A DNA stretch of 64,000 nucleotides from JBFMCC01 sp037445635 (GCA_037445635.1 JBBIKC010000001.1:186001-250000), one strand, 5' to 3'; positions 16,656-25,406 are shown, counted from the stretch's first letter. Numbers and translations are program-made. Notes: a model not told the origin generated them from the letters alone.

Positions 16656-16700
16656 AACGACAGCGACACTCCGCCGCAGACGGAATGAGTCGCTGTCGTT
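16656..16700 (-). terminator. Terminator or attenuator between nrdR and nrdJ
   Basis: A 12-bp stem (16656-16667 with 16689-16700), containing a smaller inner stem, is followed on the minus strand by TTTT. It stands 4 bp after the nrdR stop codon and 42 bp before the nrdJ start codon, so it either ends nrdR or tunes read-through into nrdJ. Confidence 0.82.
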
Positions 16701-16703
16701 GAA

Positions 16704-17153
16704 TTAGCCTTCGAGCAAATGATCTATTTCTTTGCGGAGCGCGCCCAGGTCGTCTAGGCGCAGGTAGACAATTGCATAGCGGATGTACGCGATCTGATCC
16801 AGTTCCTTCAAACCGTTGATGACCAAATCCCCCACCACGCGCGAAGAGACTTCGGCCTTGCCCAGTTTCTGCAATTCAGACTCGACTTGCCCCACCAGGC
16901 GATCAATGTCCGCAGCGGAGACCGGTCGCTTGGCGCACGAGATGCGCACGCCGCGCAGTAATTTCTCGCGATCGAATTCTTCGCGCGTGCCATCCTGTTT
17001 GATAATCAAGGGCGTTGCCAGGATCGGGCGCTCGTAACTGCTGAACCGCTGATGGCACTTCAGGCACTCGCGCCGGCGCCGGATGCCTCCATGACTGTCG
17101 TGGGAGGTATCCAAAACTTTCGAGTCGTCGTGCTGGCAATATGGACAACGCAT
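16704..17153 (-). CDS. nrdR: Transcriptional repressor NrdR
   Basis: NrdR senses ATP and dATP and represses ribonucleotide reductase genes. The 149-residue length is typical. The N-terminal zinc ribbon is complete: MRCPYCQHDDSKV and CLKCHQRF hold the four cysteines. The ATP-cone follows from about residue 47 (LIIKQDGTREEFDREKLLRGV). Its position upstream of nrdJ on the same strand fits its role. The 303-bp region upstream (17154-17456) has no gene. It holds the palindrome AACATATGTT at 17173-17182, but I see no clear pair of NrdR boxes. Confidence 0.95.
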   Translation of the reverse strand: MRCPYCQHDDSKVLDTSHDSHGGIRRRRECLKCHQRFSSYERPILATPLIIKQDGTREEFDREKLLRGVRISCAKRPVSAADIDRLVGQVESELQKLGKAEVSSRVVGDLVINGLKELDQIAYIRYAIVYLRLDDLGALRKEIDHLLEG

Positions 17154-17456
17154 GTCAGTGCTCCATGCCTAGAACATATGTTGCCGCCACATCTGGCGGT
17201 GACCTCTTGAAATACCCGTATATCTAGGGCAAGTGAAAGGCATTTTAACATGGTTATGCGGGATGGGCAAGAGGAAAGACGGGTGATTTATCTTAAAAAA
17301 TCGGTTATATCGTTTTCAACGGGAAATTGCTTTTCAAACTCAAATGTCGCAAAGGAAGGCCGTCTGTAAAATTACCGCCTTTTTCCTTTTGTGTCCTTCG
17401 TGATTAGACCTTTTCCCGCTAATTACGGAAAAGCCGATAAATCCCAATAGAGGCAT

Positions 17457-18296
17457 TCATCGCAACGATGCCAGGAAATTCATCACCAACGAGTTGAATT
17501 CATCGGGGTTGGATTGATGCGGGACGTGTCCCCCGTTGAGAATGTGCGCGCGGGCGTTCGGCAGAGCATCTGCCAGAGGCTGGAAGAAATGCGGGGCAAG
17601 GGTTCGGTCGCGGTCGCCCCAGACGACGAGGGAAGGCTGGGTAATGCGCGGCAGGTCCGAGGTCAGATCGCGAACCGTGTTGGGCAGGTTGAACGCGCCG
17701 GGCGCGGTGCGCTTATAGTCCAGCGCAGTCTGAATCCGCACATGCTCCGGCAGGGAATACGTCGAGCCGCCGGTGCGTCCGAGGGCCTGGTTGGTGACGT
17801 TGATGATGAAATGGAACAACCAGCCCGGCGTGTGCTGGACAACCAGCGAATTGAGCGTAGGGCGGCGGTAGGTGCGGCGCAGAAGGGCGGGCAGTTGGTC
17901 CAGCCGATAGAAGGGACTGGACAGCACGAGGGCGCGCACGCGCTGCGGGTTGCGGAGCGCGTAACGCAGGGAAAGGTAGCCGCCCAGCGAATGGCCGATG
18001 AGAATAAGAGGCTGACTCAGTTGCAGGGAGTCGATCCAATCGGCAAGATGCTTGTAAACCCATTTGGTCTTGTAGGAACGCGAATCGGGCTTGGGGCTGT
18101 CGCCGTGACCGAGCAGGTCGAGTGCGAATCCCTCGTAGCCATTGGCGGCCAGTTCGGGGAGCAGGAAGTCCCAATCGTGCAACGATGCGGCCATTCCATG
18201 TATCAGAATGACCGGCGCGCCCTTCCCCTGCCGGACATAATTCACTTGTGTTGGAATTTCAATCAGAACGCCCCTCGGCTGTCTGGTATTTTTCAT
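17457..18296 (-). CDS. Alpha/beta-fold hydrolase
   Basis: This 279-residue cytoplasmic hydrolase has the full catalytic layout: an oxyanion loop at LIHGMAAS, the nucleophile Ser103 in GHSLGG, an acid in VVWGDRDRTLAP and a His in NGGHVPHQ. The substrate is unknown. It overlaps the 3' end of the upstream hydrolase-acyl-CoA synthetase fusion gene by 38 bp, which indicates an operon and perhaps a shared lipid substrate. A weak start context makes the exact N terminus less certain. Confidence 0.87.
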   Translation of the reverse strand: MKNTRQPRGVLIEIPTQVNYVRQGKGAPVILIHGMAASLHDWDFLLPELAANGYEGFALDLLGHGDSPKPDSRSYKTKWVYKHLADWIDSLQLSQPLILIGHSLGGYLSLRYALRNPQRVRALVLSSPFYRLDQLPALLRRTYRRPTLNSLVVQHTPGWLFHFIINVTNQALGRTGGSTYSLPEHVRIQTALDYKRTAPGAFNLPNTVRDLTSDLPRITQPSLVVWGDRDRTLAPHFFQPLADALPNARAHILNGGHVPHQSNPDEFNSLVMNFLASLR

Positions 18297-20748
18297 AACG
18301 TTTGGCTAACTCTCTTCTGAGCACTTTCCCGATGAAGGTACGCGGGAAATCATCCATGAAAATGACGAAGCGCGGCACGAGGTACGGGGGCAGCCGGCGC
18401 CTGCAATAGGCAATGACCGCTTCAGGCGTCGGCCGCTCGCGCTGGGCGATCACGAACGCGAACGGGTGGCCCGCAATCGCCACCACGGCCGTCTCTTTGA
18501 CCTGCGGGATTTCGTAGATGACCTCTTCCACGTCGCGCGGGAAGGCGGGCAGTTTTCCCGGCTTGTCAGGGTACCACATGTCCGCCTTGCGTGCAACGAT
18601 GCGGAAGTAACCGTCTTCGTCCATTTGAGCCACGTCACCGGTCAACAGCCAGCCGTCATCCGTCAGCACCTGACGCGTGATCTCTTCGTTTTTCCAGTAA
18701 CCCATCATTACCTGCGGACCGCGGACCGCTAATTCGCCGATCTGCCCGGGCTTGACCTCCTTGCGGCCGCGCACCAGGTCCACGACTGCGGCCTCGGTGG
18801 ATGGAAGCGGCACGCCGATGGAGCCGATCTTGCGACTCCCCTCAAGCGGATTGGCGTGCGTCACCGGCGAGGCCTCGGTCAGGCCGTACCCTTCGACGAG
18901 GCGGCCGCGCGTCAATTTCTCGAACGCTTCCTGGACCTCGACCGGGAGCGGCGCCGACCCGCTGATGCAGGCTTTGATGGACGAAATGCGAAACTTGCGC
19001 GCCCCGCGGAAGTTGTTGATCGCCACGTACATGTTGGGCACGCCGGGGAAGATGGTCGGGCGATATTTTCGGATGGTCTTCAAAACATCGTTAATCTCGA
19101 AGCGCGCCTTGAGCACCATGGCCGCGCCGAGCGCGACGGGCACATTCAACGCGGTGGTCAGGCCGTAACTGTGCGAGAAAGGCAGGACGCACAAGAATCG
19201 TTCTTTTCCCTCTTTGGCGTCCGGCATCCAGTGGCGCGTCTGCAAGGCATTCGCCACCAGGTTGCGGTGCGAGAGCATCACGCCCTTGGCCTGGGCAGTA
19301 GTCCCGCCCGTGTATTGGATGACCGCCAGGTCGTCCGGCACGGACTCAAGAGTCGGGGAGCGGCGATCCTGTCCGCGCATGAGATGACGCCAGCGGATCG
19401 CGCCCGGGACCGTCAGCCCGCGGTTGCGCCAGCGCGAGATCATCCGCTTCGGCAGAGGCAGATAATCCCCCGCGTCGGTGAGGATGATGTGAGGGAGTCC
19501 CGTGCTGGATTGAATCTGCTGCGCCAATCCCGCGTTCAGATTGAGCGTCACCAGCACGCTTGCCTCGGATTCCTTGACCTGGGCAACCAGGCTTTCGGGA
19601 TCGGTCATGGGCGGAATGAAGACCGCCGCCGCGCCCGCTTTGAGTGTGCCATAAAAAGCGACGACCATCTGCGGAACGTTGGGCAGTAACAGGACGACAC
19701 GCGCACCCTTGCCGACACCGAGTCCAAGCAGGGCGTTGGCGAAACGATTGGCCTCGTGATTCAGGTATCGGTACGAAAGCCGCGCCCCCTCGAAATACAC
19801 CGCGGAACGAAGCGGATAACGCCGCACGGCGGAGCGAAGCAAATGCTGCAAGGGAATGCGCGGGATGCCCACCGTGTAAGGCACGCCCTTCTCGTAATGC
19901 GCCAGCCATGGACGCTCGGCGCGCAGATCGTCGCGCGCAAACTTTTCGCGGCCGGTGACCTTCTTGGTCGCGCGCCAGGAGCGCTGGGTCTCGCCTTCGA
20001 GGAAGCGCTCGAGGGCGCGGTTGACTGCGGCGCGGCGCTCGAGCATGACCATGTGGCCCGAGACGCCGATATCGTCCTCCTCCGCCCCGGGAATGGACTT
20101 TGCCACGCGCTCGAAGGCGGGCTTCTCGAAGACCGCGTCACGGTGGCCGCGAATCACAAGCGTCGGCACGGTGAGCGCGGCGAACTTGTCCCAGCCGACC
20201 CATTTGGACAGACTCTGATGATAGAAGGGTTTCAACGCGTGCGGCGGCGCGGATAACCAGTTGCGCGTGAACGGACCGATTATCCGTAATAACCAGTTCG
20301 GCAGATTCAGGCCGAGGCGAAAGAGAGGGCTTAACCGAAATACTCCCGCGGTCGCGATCAGAATCAGACGCTCGATTCGTTCAGGGTGTGTGAGTGCAAA
20401 CTCGGCCGCGATCGCGCCGCCGAAGGAATGTCCCACCAGCACGACAGGCTGGCTGACCTTGAGAGTGTCCAGCGCGGACTCGAGGTCTGCCAGGATGCGC
20501 GGCATATCGTATCCGCTGGGAGGCTTGTCCGAGAGGCCGTGCCCGCGCAGGTCGAGGGCAATGACGCGGTTCTCCAGCGAGAACCTTTGCAGCTGATGCG
20601 TCCATTGCATGGCCTGGCCGCCGAATCCGTGCAGGAAAACGAACGTCCGCTGAGGCCTGTCGGGCGACACGTCGATTGCCGAGAGGCGCACCAGCGGATT
20701 GGAAGAGACTCGAATTTCGTGACGGTAAAGGTCGAGGTCTATGTCCAT
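18259..20748 (-). CDS. Fusion of alpha/beta hydrolase and acyl-CoA synthetase/AMP-ligase
   Basis: This 829-residue protein joins two enzymes. Residues of about 1-255 form an alpha/beta hydrolase with oxyanion loop FLHGFGG, nucleophile Ser108 in GHSFGG and a late His in SGHMVML. Residues of about 290-825 form an ANL-superfamily adenylating enzyme: the P-loop-like YTGGTTAQAKG, the motif YGLTEASPV, WLLTGDVAQMDEDGYF, and the C-terminal lysine region FIGKVLRREL. The second half resembles long-chain fatty-acid-CoA ligases. A likely logic is release of an acyl group by the hydrolase and activation by the ligase. The order is unusual and the substrate is unknown. The frame is uninterrupted, so it is not two genes read through. 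Confidence 0.88.
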   Translation of the reverse strand: MDIDLDLYRHEIRVSSNPLVRLSAIDVSPDRPQRTFVFLHGFGGQAMQWTHQLQRFSLENRVIALDLRGHGLSDKPPSGYDMPRILADLESALDTLKVSQPVVLVGHSFGGAIAAEFALTHPERIERLILIATAGVFRLSPLFRLGLNLPNWLLRIIGPFTRNWLSAPPHALKPFYHQSLSKWVGWDKFAALTVPTLVIRGHRDAVFEKPAFERVAKSIPGAEEDDIGVSGHMVMLERRAAVNRALERFLEGETQRSWRATKKVTGREKFARDDLRAERPWLAHYEKGVPYTVGIPRIPLQHLLRSAVRRYPLRSAVYFEGARLSYRYLNHEANRFANALLGLGVGKGARVVLLLPNVPQMVVAFYGTLKAGAAAVFIPPMTDPESLVAQVKESEASVLVTLNLNAGLAQQIQSSTGLPHIILTDAGDYLPLPKRMISRWRNRGLTVPGAIRWRHLMRGQDRRSPTLESVPDDLAVIQYTGGTTAQAKGVMLSHRNLVANALQTRHWMPDAKEGKERFLCVLPFSHSYGLTTALNVPVALGAAMVLKARFEINDVLKTIRKYRPTIFPGVPNMYVAINNFRGARKFRISSIKACISGSAPLPVEVQEAFEKLTRGRLVEGYGLTEASPVTHANPLEGSRKIGSIGVPLPSTEAAVVDLVRGRKEVKPGQIGELAVRGPQVMMGYWKNEEITRQVLTDDGWLLTGDVAQMDEDGYFRIVARKADMWYPDKPGKLPAFPRDVEEVIYEIPQVKETAVVAIAGHPFAFVIAQRERPTPEAVIAYCRRRLPPYLVPRFVIFMDDFPRTFIGKVLRRELAKRYEKYQTAEGRSD

Positions 20749-20784
20749 GAAAGAAGTTTACATGAGACGGAGGGAGATGTCAAT

Positions 20785-20814
20785 TTGCGGAACACTGTCC
20801 GTTGGGATTATAAT
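20785..20814 (+). promoter_or_regulatory. Promoter of the 20839 gene
   Basis: TTGCGG (20785-20790), an 18-bp spacer and TATAAT (20809-20814), 24 nt before the ATG. It lies in the short divergent gap next to the fusion gene start. Confidence 0.6.
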
Positions 20815-20838
20815 CACTGCAGAGAAAGCGAGGTGCGT

Positions 20839-21057
20839 ATGCCGAAGACAACCCGCCGCAGGCCGTTCGAAGGCAAGATACCCGACGAAGTCCGCGAGCA
20901 CGTCCGCGCCGCCCGTGAAGAGATGCGCGAGGGCCTCAAGGCCTTCCTGCCGCCCGAATTCCTGGAACACCGCCGCAACGCGCGCAGGGAGATGTTACTG
21001 GCCTGGCGCAGTATGATTGACGCCGCGCTGGAGCGGATGGAAGAAAAGAATGCATAG
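20839..21057 (+). CDS. Small basic/helical hypothetical protein, 72 residues
   Basis: I do not recognise this protein. It is short, highly charged and predicted helical, with REHVRAAREEMREGLKAFLP and ARREMLLAWRSMIDAALERM forming two amphipathic helices. No cysteine, signal peptide or membrane segment is visible. The evidence for a gene is the GAGGTG ribosome-binding site 3 nt before the ATG and a -10 box at a fitting distance. A frame continuing upstream exists, but it overlaps the divergent gene and is a shadow. Confidence 0.68.
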   Translation: MPKTTRRRPFEGKIPDEVREHVRAAREEMREGLKAFLPPEFLEHRRNARREMLLAWRSMIDAALERMEEKNA

Positions 21058-21145
21058 AAAACAAGATGCCACGTGAAAACGGGGCGTCTTGTTTGGACGG
21101 TAATCAAGTTGAAGTAGAACTTGTCTCAAAATACTGACCGGCCCC

Positions 21146-21263
21146 GTCATTGCGAGCGAAGCGCTTGCCCTGAGCCTGTCGAAGGGAAGCAATCTCCTTG
21201 AAAACGAGGTGACCTCGTAGAATTGGGGATTGCTTCGTCGGGCTATGCCCTCCTCGCAATGAC
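21146..21263. repeat. MITE-like palindromic element, copy 2
   Basis: This 118-bp element has the same terminal 11-bp inverted repeat as the copy at 13954 (GTCATTGCGAG and CTCGCAATGAC) and the same inner GAAGCAATC / GATTGCTTC pair, but a longer centre. It lies in the gap 21058-21421, which has no gene. Confidence 0.85.
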
Positions 21264-21299
21264 TACCGCTTATTTTTGAGATGACTTCTAATGATTCTT

Positions 21300-21364
21300 A
21301 ACGCGAATTGCGCGAATGGGGCGAATAGCGCGAAAGGCTCGAAAAATTTCGCGGCATTCGCGTT
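21300..21364. repeat. GCGAAT-type inverted repeat
   Basis: AACGCGAAT (21300-21308) is mirrored by ATTCGCGTT (21356-21364). Between them the motif GCGAA recurs several times. It is a different family from the neighbouring MITE-like element. Confidence 0.6.
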
Positions 21365-21421
21365 CAATAGGAGATGAGGGAAATCACCATCGTTTATTAA
21401 CTTGACGGCTCCGCCGTTTGC

Positions 21422-23113
21422 TCATCGCCACGGACGATGGCCGCGCGAGAGGAAGATTATCCATAACAGGGACACCGCCGAAAGCCCCCAGAAGACATAG
21501 CCGAGAGTCGCATCCCCGCCGCGATAAAGGAGCACGCCTCCAAACAAAAACGCGGCGAATACCACGCTTCCCACCAGACGATTGATCGCGCTCTCCAAGT
21601 GATAGATTTGACGGTTCACTTGCGGCATGTTGACGTTCAAGTCGCCGCGCTCCAGACGCGTCAACACGCGGCCGGTCTGTGCTGGCAGGGCGATCAGTTC
21701 TTTGACCAAATCCCCGATTTCGTCCAGCCACACATCCCAATTCGAACCCCCCTCTTCCGTGACCATCTTCTGGGCATACGGCGCGAGTTGAGTCCACAGG
21801 TTGAAATTGGGATTCAAGCCAGTGCACATGCCAGAAAGAATGGCGACCGTTCGTCCAAGCAATAAAAGATTATGCGGGACTTGAAAAGGCATCGAGTACA
21901 TCAACTCGCGGAATTGCATGGCGAACTGGTGCATCTCGGCATGGCTGATCTTGCGCAGTTCGCTCATGGACATGCCCCAGAAGCGGTCGAACATTTGCGC
22001 TTCGGCTTCTTCGATCAATTTCAAGTCCGCGCTCGGAAGCAGGACACCGAGCGTTTTGTAGGATTCGACCAAACGCGCCGCGTCGCGCGTGCCGACGCCG
22101 ATGAGCATTTCGCGCAGTCCGTCGCGCAGGGTTTCAGGGACCGTGCCCACCATGCCGAAATCCACAAAGGTCAATTGCCAATTGATCTTCTTTCCTTTCG
22201 TGCCGGGAAATGGCGTGACAAATAGATTCCCAGGATGGGGGTCGGCGTGAAAGAATCCATCTTCGAAGATTTGCTTGAGATAAATATCGAACAGGACCTC
22301 GGCCACCTCAGCGCGGTCAATTCCCGCGGCAGTGATGGCATCGTAGTCCGTTACCTTGATGGCATACACATTTTCGAGCGTGAGCACGCGTTTCGTGGTA
22401 CGGCTCCACGCCACGCGCGGCAGGTGGATGCGTTTGCGCCGCGCAAAATTGACCCCGAACGTCTCGGCATTTTTACCTTCGGCAAGATAGTCAATCTCGC
22501 GGCGGACGGTCGCCGCCAGTTCCTCGATCAGAGCAGACACGTCCACACGCTTGCGGATGGGTTCATAGCGCTGCAGCCAGCCGCCGAAGCGGCGCAAGGC
22601 GGAGAAATCCACCTCGATCAACTGGTCAATGGACGGGCGCTGGATTTTGACGACGACCTCCTGATATTGCTCCGCTTCGGGCGCGTCGCTCCGCAGGCGG
22701 GCGCGGTGGACCTGTCCGAGGGAGGCGGCCGCCAGGGGATCAGGCTCGAAGCGCTCGAAGGCCTCTTCCAGCGACACGCCCAATTCTGCTTCCGCTAATT
22801 TACGAATAGAATCGAAATCCTCCGCGGGGACTTCATCCTGCAAGCCCGAAAGTTCCTCGGTGATTTCAGGAGGCAGAATGTCGAGCCGCGCCGAAAGGAA
22901 CTGTCCCACCTTGATCATCACGCCGCCCATGCGGATGGCCAGGGCGCGGAACTGCGCCGCGATATTCTTGTAACGCGCCGGGCGAGTCCGCCGTGTGACC
23001 GTCCGCAAACCCAGCCGCGGCAGGACGAGTTCCCAGAAGATGAAACTGGCCGTGGCGCGGGCAAAGAACCCCATGATGTGACGATAACGAGCGCGCAAGC
23101 GTGGCGACTGCAT
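21422..23113 (-). CDS. ABC1/UbiB-family atypical kinase (AarF-like)
   Basis: This 563-residue protein belongs to the UbiB/ADCK family, which in other organisms supports quinone or isoprenoid lipid metabolism. Family motifs are the KxGQ segment IKVGQFLSARLD (about residue 67), the Ala-rich loop AAASLGQVHRA, the catalytic HADPHPGNLF and the metal-binding FVDFGMVG. The C terminus has a hydrophobic hairpin (VVFAAFLFGGVLLY and VFWGLSAVSLLWIIF) that anchors it in the membrane. GGGAGG eight bases upstream supports the ATG. No ubiquinone or menaquinone genes adjoin, so the physiological role is open. Confidence 0.9.
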   Translation of the reverse strand: MQSPRLRARYRHIMGFFARATASFIFWELVLPRLGLRTVTRRTRPARYKNIAAQFRALAIRMGGVMIKVGQFLSARLDILPPEITEELSGLQDEVPAEDFDSIRKLAEAELGVSLEEAFERFEPDPLAAASLGQVHRARLRSDAPEAEQYQEVVVKIQRPSIDQLIEVDFSALRRFGGWLQRYEPIRKRVDVSALIEELAATVRREIDYLAEGKNAETFGVNFARRKRIHLPRVAWSRTTKRVLTLENVYAIKVTDYDAITAAGIDRAEVAEVLFDIYLKQIFEDGFFHADPHPGNLFVTPFPGTKGKKINWQLTFVDFGMVGTVPETLRDGLREMLIGVGTRDAARLVESYKTLGVLLPSADLKLIEEAEAQMFDRFWGMSMSELRKISHAEMHQFAMQFRELMYSMPFQVPHNLLLLGRTVAILSGMCTGLNPNFNLWTQLAPYAQKMVTEEGGSNWDVWLDEIGDLVKELIALPAQTGRVLTRLERGDLNVNMPQVNRQIYHLESAINRLVGSVVFAAFLFGGVLLYRGGDATLGYVFWGLSAVSLLWIIFLSRGHRPWR

Positions 23114-23174
23114 GATATGGCCTCCCGCGGAGTATTCAAAGGGATTGTATCACCAAGGAATTGTGGTTTCTGTG

Positions 23175-23180
23175 TAAAAT
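23175..23180 (+). promoter_or_regulatory. -10 box of the DUF1992 gene, leaderless layout
   Basis: TAAAAT ends 6 nt before the ATG at 23187, so the transcript would start at about the first codon. No ribosome-binding site is present. Confidence 0.5.
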
Positions 23181-23186
23181 CAGGCA

Positions 23187-23516
23187 ATGTCGTTCGATAA
23201 AGTGATCGAAGCCATCATTAAGGAAGCGCAATCGCGCGGCGAGTTCGACAACCTGCCGGGCACGGGCAAGCCGATTGACCTGGACGCCTACTTCAACACG
23301 CCCGAAGACGTACGCGCCGCCTATGCGATTCTGAAAAACGCGGGCATCCTGCCGCAGGAAATCGAGTTGTTGCAGGATATCGCCGCGCTGAAAGAAAAAC
23401 TGGCCGCGGAAACATCCGAGGCAGAACAGTCCCGCCTGCGAAAAGAGATCGAGAAAAAGCGATTGGAATTCAACCTGTTGATGGAACGCCAGCAAAAAGA
23501 ACGACGCGGGCGTTAA
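23187..23516 (+). CDS. DUF1992 (DnaJC28-like conserved domain) protein
   Basis: This 109-residue protein matches the DUF1992 domain also found in DNAJC28. The family core is evident: IEAIIKEAQSRGEFDNLPGTGKPIDL and then AYAILKNAGILPQEIELLQDI. The last 45 residues form a charged coiled coil ending in basic residues. No J domain is present, as is usual in bacteria. The molecular function is unknown. Confidence 0.9.
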   Translation: MSFDKVIEAIIKEAQSRGEFDNLPGTGKPIDLDAYFNTPEDVRAAYAILKNAGILPQEIELLQDIAALKEKLAAETSEAEQSRLRKEIEKKRLEFNLLMERQQKERRGR

Positions 23517-23558
23517 AATAGGCACCGTTAAAGTCTTGTAAATACTTCCAAACCTGGC

Positions 23559-23587
23559 TGGACAAATCCCCTCCCCCCTGCTATACT
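23559..23587 (+). promoter_or_regulatory. Promoter of the RNase J gene
   Basis: TGGACA (23559-23564), a 17-bp spacer and TATACT (23582-23587). The expected start site is about 165 nt before the rnj ATG, leaving a long leader. Confidence 0.72.
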
Positions 23588-23594
23588 CACGCCC

Positions 23595-23759
23595 GTAACG
23601 TTGACTTTACCTGCCAATCGGCAGTTTTGTGAGCACAATCCATGTGGCACTGAACCCCCGGCAGTACGTCTCAGCCGGGGCGTATTTTATGTCAGCGACT
23701 TTTACCGCCACTGGCGGATCAACAATCTTTTTTTGAAACAGAGGTGAAATAAACAATAT
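23595..23759 (+). promoter_or_regulatory. Structured 5' leader of rnj with three hairpins
   Basis: The leader of about 165 nt holds three hairpins. Hairpin 1 is CTGCC-AATC-GGCAG then TTTT (about 23611-23628). Hairpin 2 is CCCCGGC / GCCGGGG (23656-23662 with 23674-23680), followed by CGTATTTTA. Hairpin 3 is CCGCCA-C-TGGCGG (23705-23717), with a run of seven T 10 nt later. Sequence shared between hairpins 1 and 2 (CGGCAG) could allow alternative pairing. This looks like an attenuator or a site for self-cleavage by RNase J. It matches no riboswitch class I know. Confidence 0.55.
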
Positions 23760-25403
23760 ATGAGTAAGAAAGCAAAACTGAAGATCATTCCCCTGGGCGG
23801 GCTCGGGGAAGTCGGCAAGAACATGACCGCCTACGAATTCGGCGGCGATATTCTCATTGTGGATGCGGGCATCATGTTTCCCCAGAACGACATGCTGGGG
23901 GTGGACTACATCATTCCCGACTTCGAATATCTCTTCGACAAATCCGAGCGCGTGCGCGGCATCGTCATCACGCACGGGCACGAGGACCACATCGGCGCGG
24001 TGCATCATGTACTGGAGCGAATCCCCGCGCCCGTCTTCGCCACGCCCCTGACCCGCGGCCTGATCGAGGGCAAACTGGCGCGCAACGGCATGTCCAGCAA
24101 AGCCGACCTGCGCACCGTGCAGGCCGGCGAAACCGTGCAGATCGGCCAGTTCAAAGTGGAGTTCTTCCACATCTGTCATTCCATCCCCGACGCGGTCGGG
24201 CTGGGAATCACCACCGGCGCGGGCCTGGTCGTGCACATGAGCGACTTCAAGTTCGATCACACCCCGGTGGACGGCTGGCCTACTGACTACGCGAAACTTG
24301 CGGAATTCTCCCAGCGCGGCGTGGACTTACTCCTCTCGGACTCGACCAACGCCGAACGTCCGGGCTGGACCCCCTCCGAGCAGGTCATCGGCCCCGCCTT
24401 CGACCAGGTGTTTGACACCGCGCCCGGGCGGATCATCGTCGCGAGTTTCGCCTCGTTAATCTCGCGCATCCAGCAGGTCAGCGACGCGGCCGTCAAGCAC
24501 GGACGGAAACTGGCCTTCGCCGGGACGAGCATGGTCGAGAACGCCAAGATCGCCCGCCGTCTCGGCTACCTGAAGGTCCCAGATGCAACGCTGGTCTCCA
24601 TCGAACAGGCGCTTAACATGCCCGACGAAAAGGTCGTCATCATGTGCACCGGCTCGCAGGGCGAACCCTCATCCATCATTGGGCGGCTGTCCACCGGCTC
24701 GAACCGCCAGTTCGACATCAAGCCCGGCGATACAGTGGTGCTGTCCTCGCACCCCATCCCCGGCAACGAAGAGACCATCAGCCGCGCCATCAACCGCCTG
24801 CTGCGGCTGGGCGCGAATATGGTCTACGATGCGGTTGCCCCAATCCATGTCTCCGGGCACGCCAGCCAGGAAGAGCTAAAACTGCTTCTCAACCTGGTGC
24901 GGCCAAAGCACTTCTTCCCCATTCACGGCGAACTGCGTATGTTGAAGAGACACGCACAACTGGCTGTTGAAGTTGGCATCCCGGAGGAAAATGTGGTCGT
25001 AGCCGAGAATGGACAGGTGGTCGAGCTGGCAAACGGTAAACTGCGCCTCGGCGAACGCATCCCCGGAGGCTACATCTTCGTCGAGGGCGAAAGCATCGGC
25101 GACGTGGATCACGACATCATGCGCGAGCGCGAACAACTCGCCCGCTCAGGTATCGTCATCATTGACCTGAGCGTGGATAAACTTTCAGGCAAACTTCTGC
25201 ATGCTCCCGAAGTCATCACGCGCGGCTTCGTCTCTCCTGAGGACGCCGAACGGCTGATTCCCGAAATCCGCAAGCGTGTGATGGCCGTCGTCAACGGCGG
25301 CGGCCGCGACAGCGAGAAGGACATCGTCAACACGGTCAAGTCCTACCTGCGGGATGAGACCAAACGCAGGCCGATGGTCTTCGTCACATTGAGCAAGGCA
25401 TAA
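23760..25403 (+). CDS. rnj: Ribonuclease J
   Basis: RNase J is a metallo-beta-lactamase/beta-CASP nuclease with 5'-3' exonuclease and endonuclease activity, central to mRNA decay and rRNA maturation. The 547-residue length is typical. The N terminus shows IIPLGGLGEVGKNM, then the zinc motif HGHEDH at residues 72-77. The beta-CASP region includes LSDSTNAERPG and the late SHPIPGNE and VSGHAS motifs. The start has GAGGTG upstream, and a stable terminator follows the stop codon. A single rnj gene is present in the window. Confidence 0.96.
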   Translation: MSKKAKLKIIPLGGLGEVGKNMTAYEFGGDILIVDAGIMFPQNDMLGVDYIIPDFEYLFDKSERVRGIVITHGHEDHIGAVHHVLERIPAPVFATPLTRGLIEGKLARNGMSSKADLRTVQAGETVQIGQFKVEFFHICHSIPDAVGLGITTGAGLVVHMSDFKFDHTPVDGWPTDYAKLAEFSQRGVDLLLSDSTNAERPGWTPSEQVIGPAFDQVFDTAPGRIIVASFASLISRIQQVSDAAVKHGRKLAFAGTSMVENAKIARRLGYLKVPDATLVSIEQALNMPDEKVVIMCTGSQGEPSSIIGRLSTGSNRQFDIKPGDTVVLSSHPIPGNEETISRAINRLLRLGANMVYDAVAPIHVSGHASQEELKLLLNLVRPKHFFPIHGELRMLKRHAQLAVEVGIPEENVVVAENGQVVELANGKLRLGERIPGGYIFVEGESIGDVDHDIMREREQLARSGIVIIDLSVDKLSGKLLHAPEVITRGFVSPEDAERLIPEIRKRVMAVVNGGGRDSEKDIVNTVKSYLRDETKRRPMVFVTLSKA

Positions 25404-25406
25404 TGC

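Noticed and set aside
17154..17456. Possible NrdR-box pair and regulatory RNA upstream of nrdR
   Set aside because: Only one palindrome (AACATATGTT) is clear and its partner does not fit the consensus or the usual spacing. No riboswitch fold was seen.
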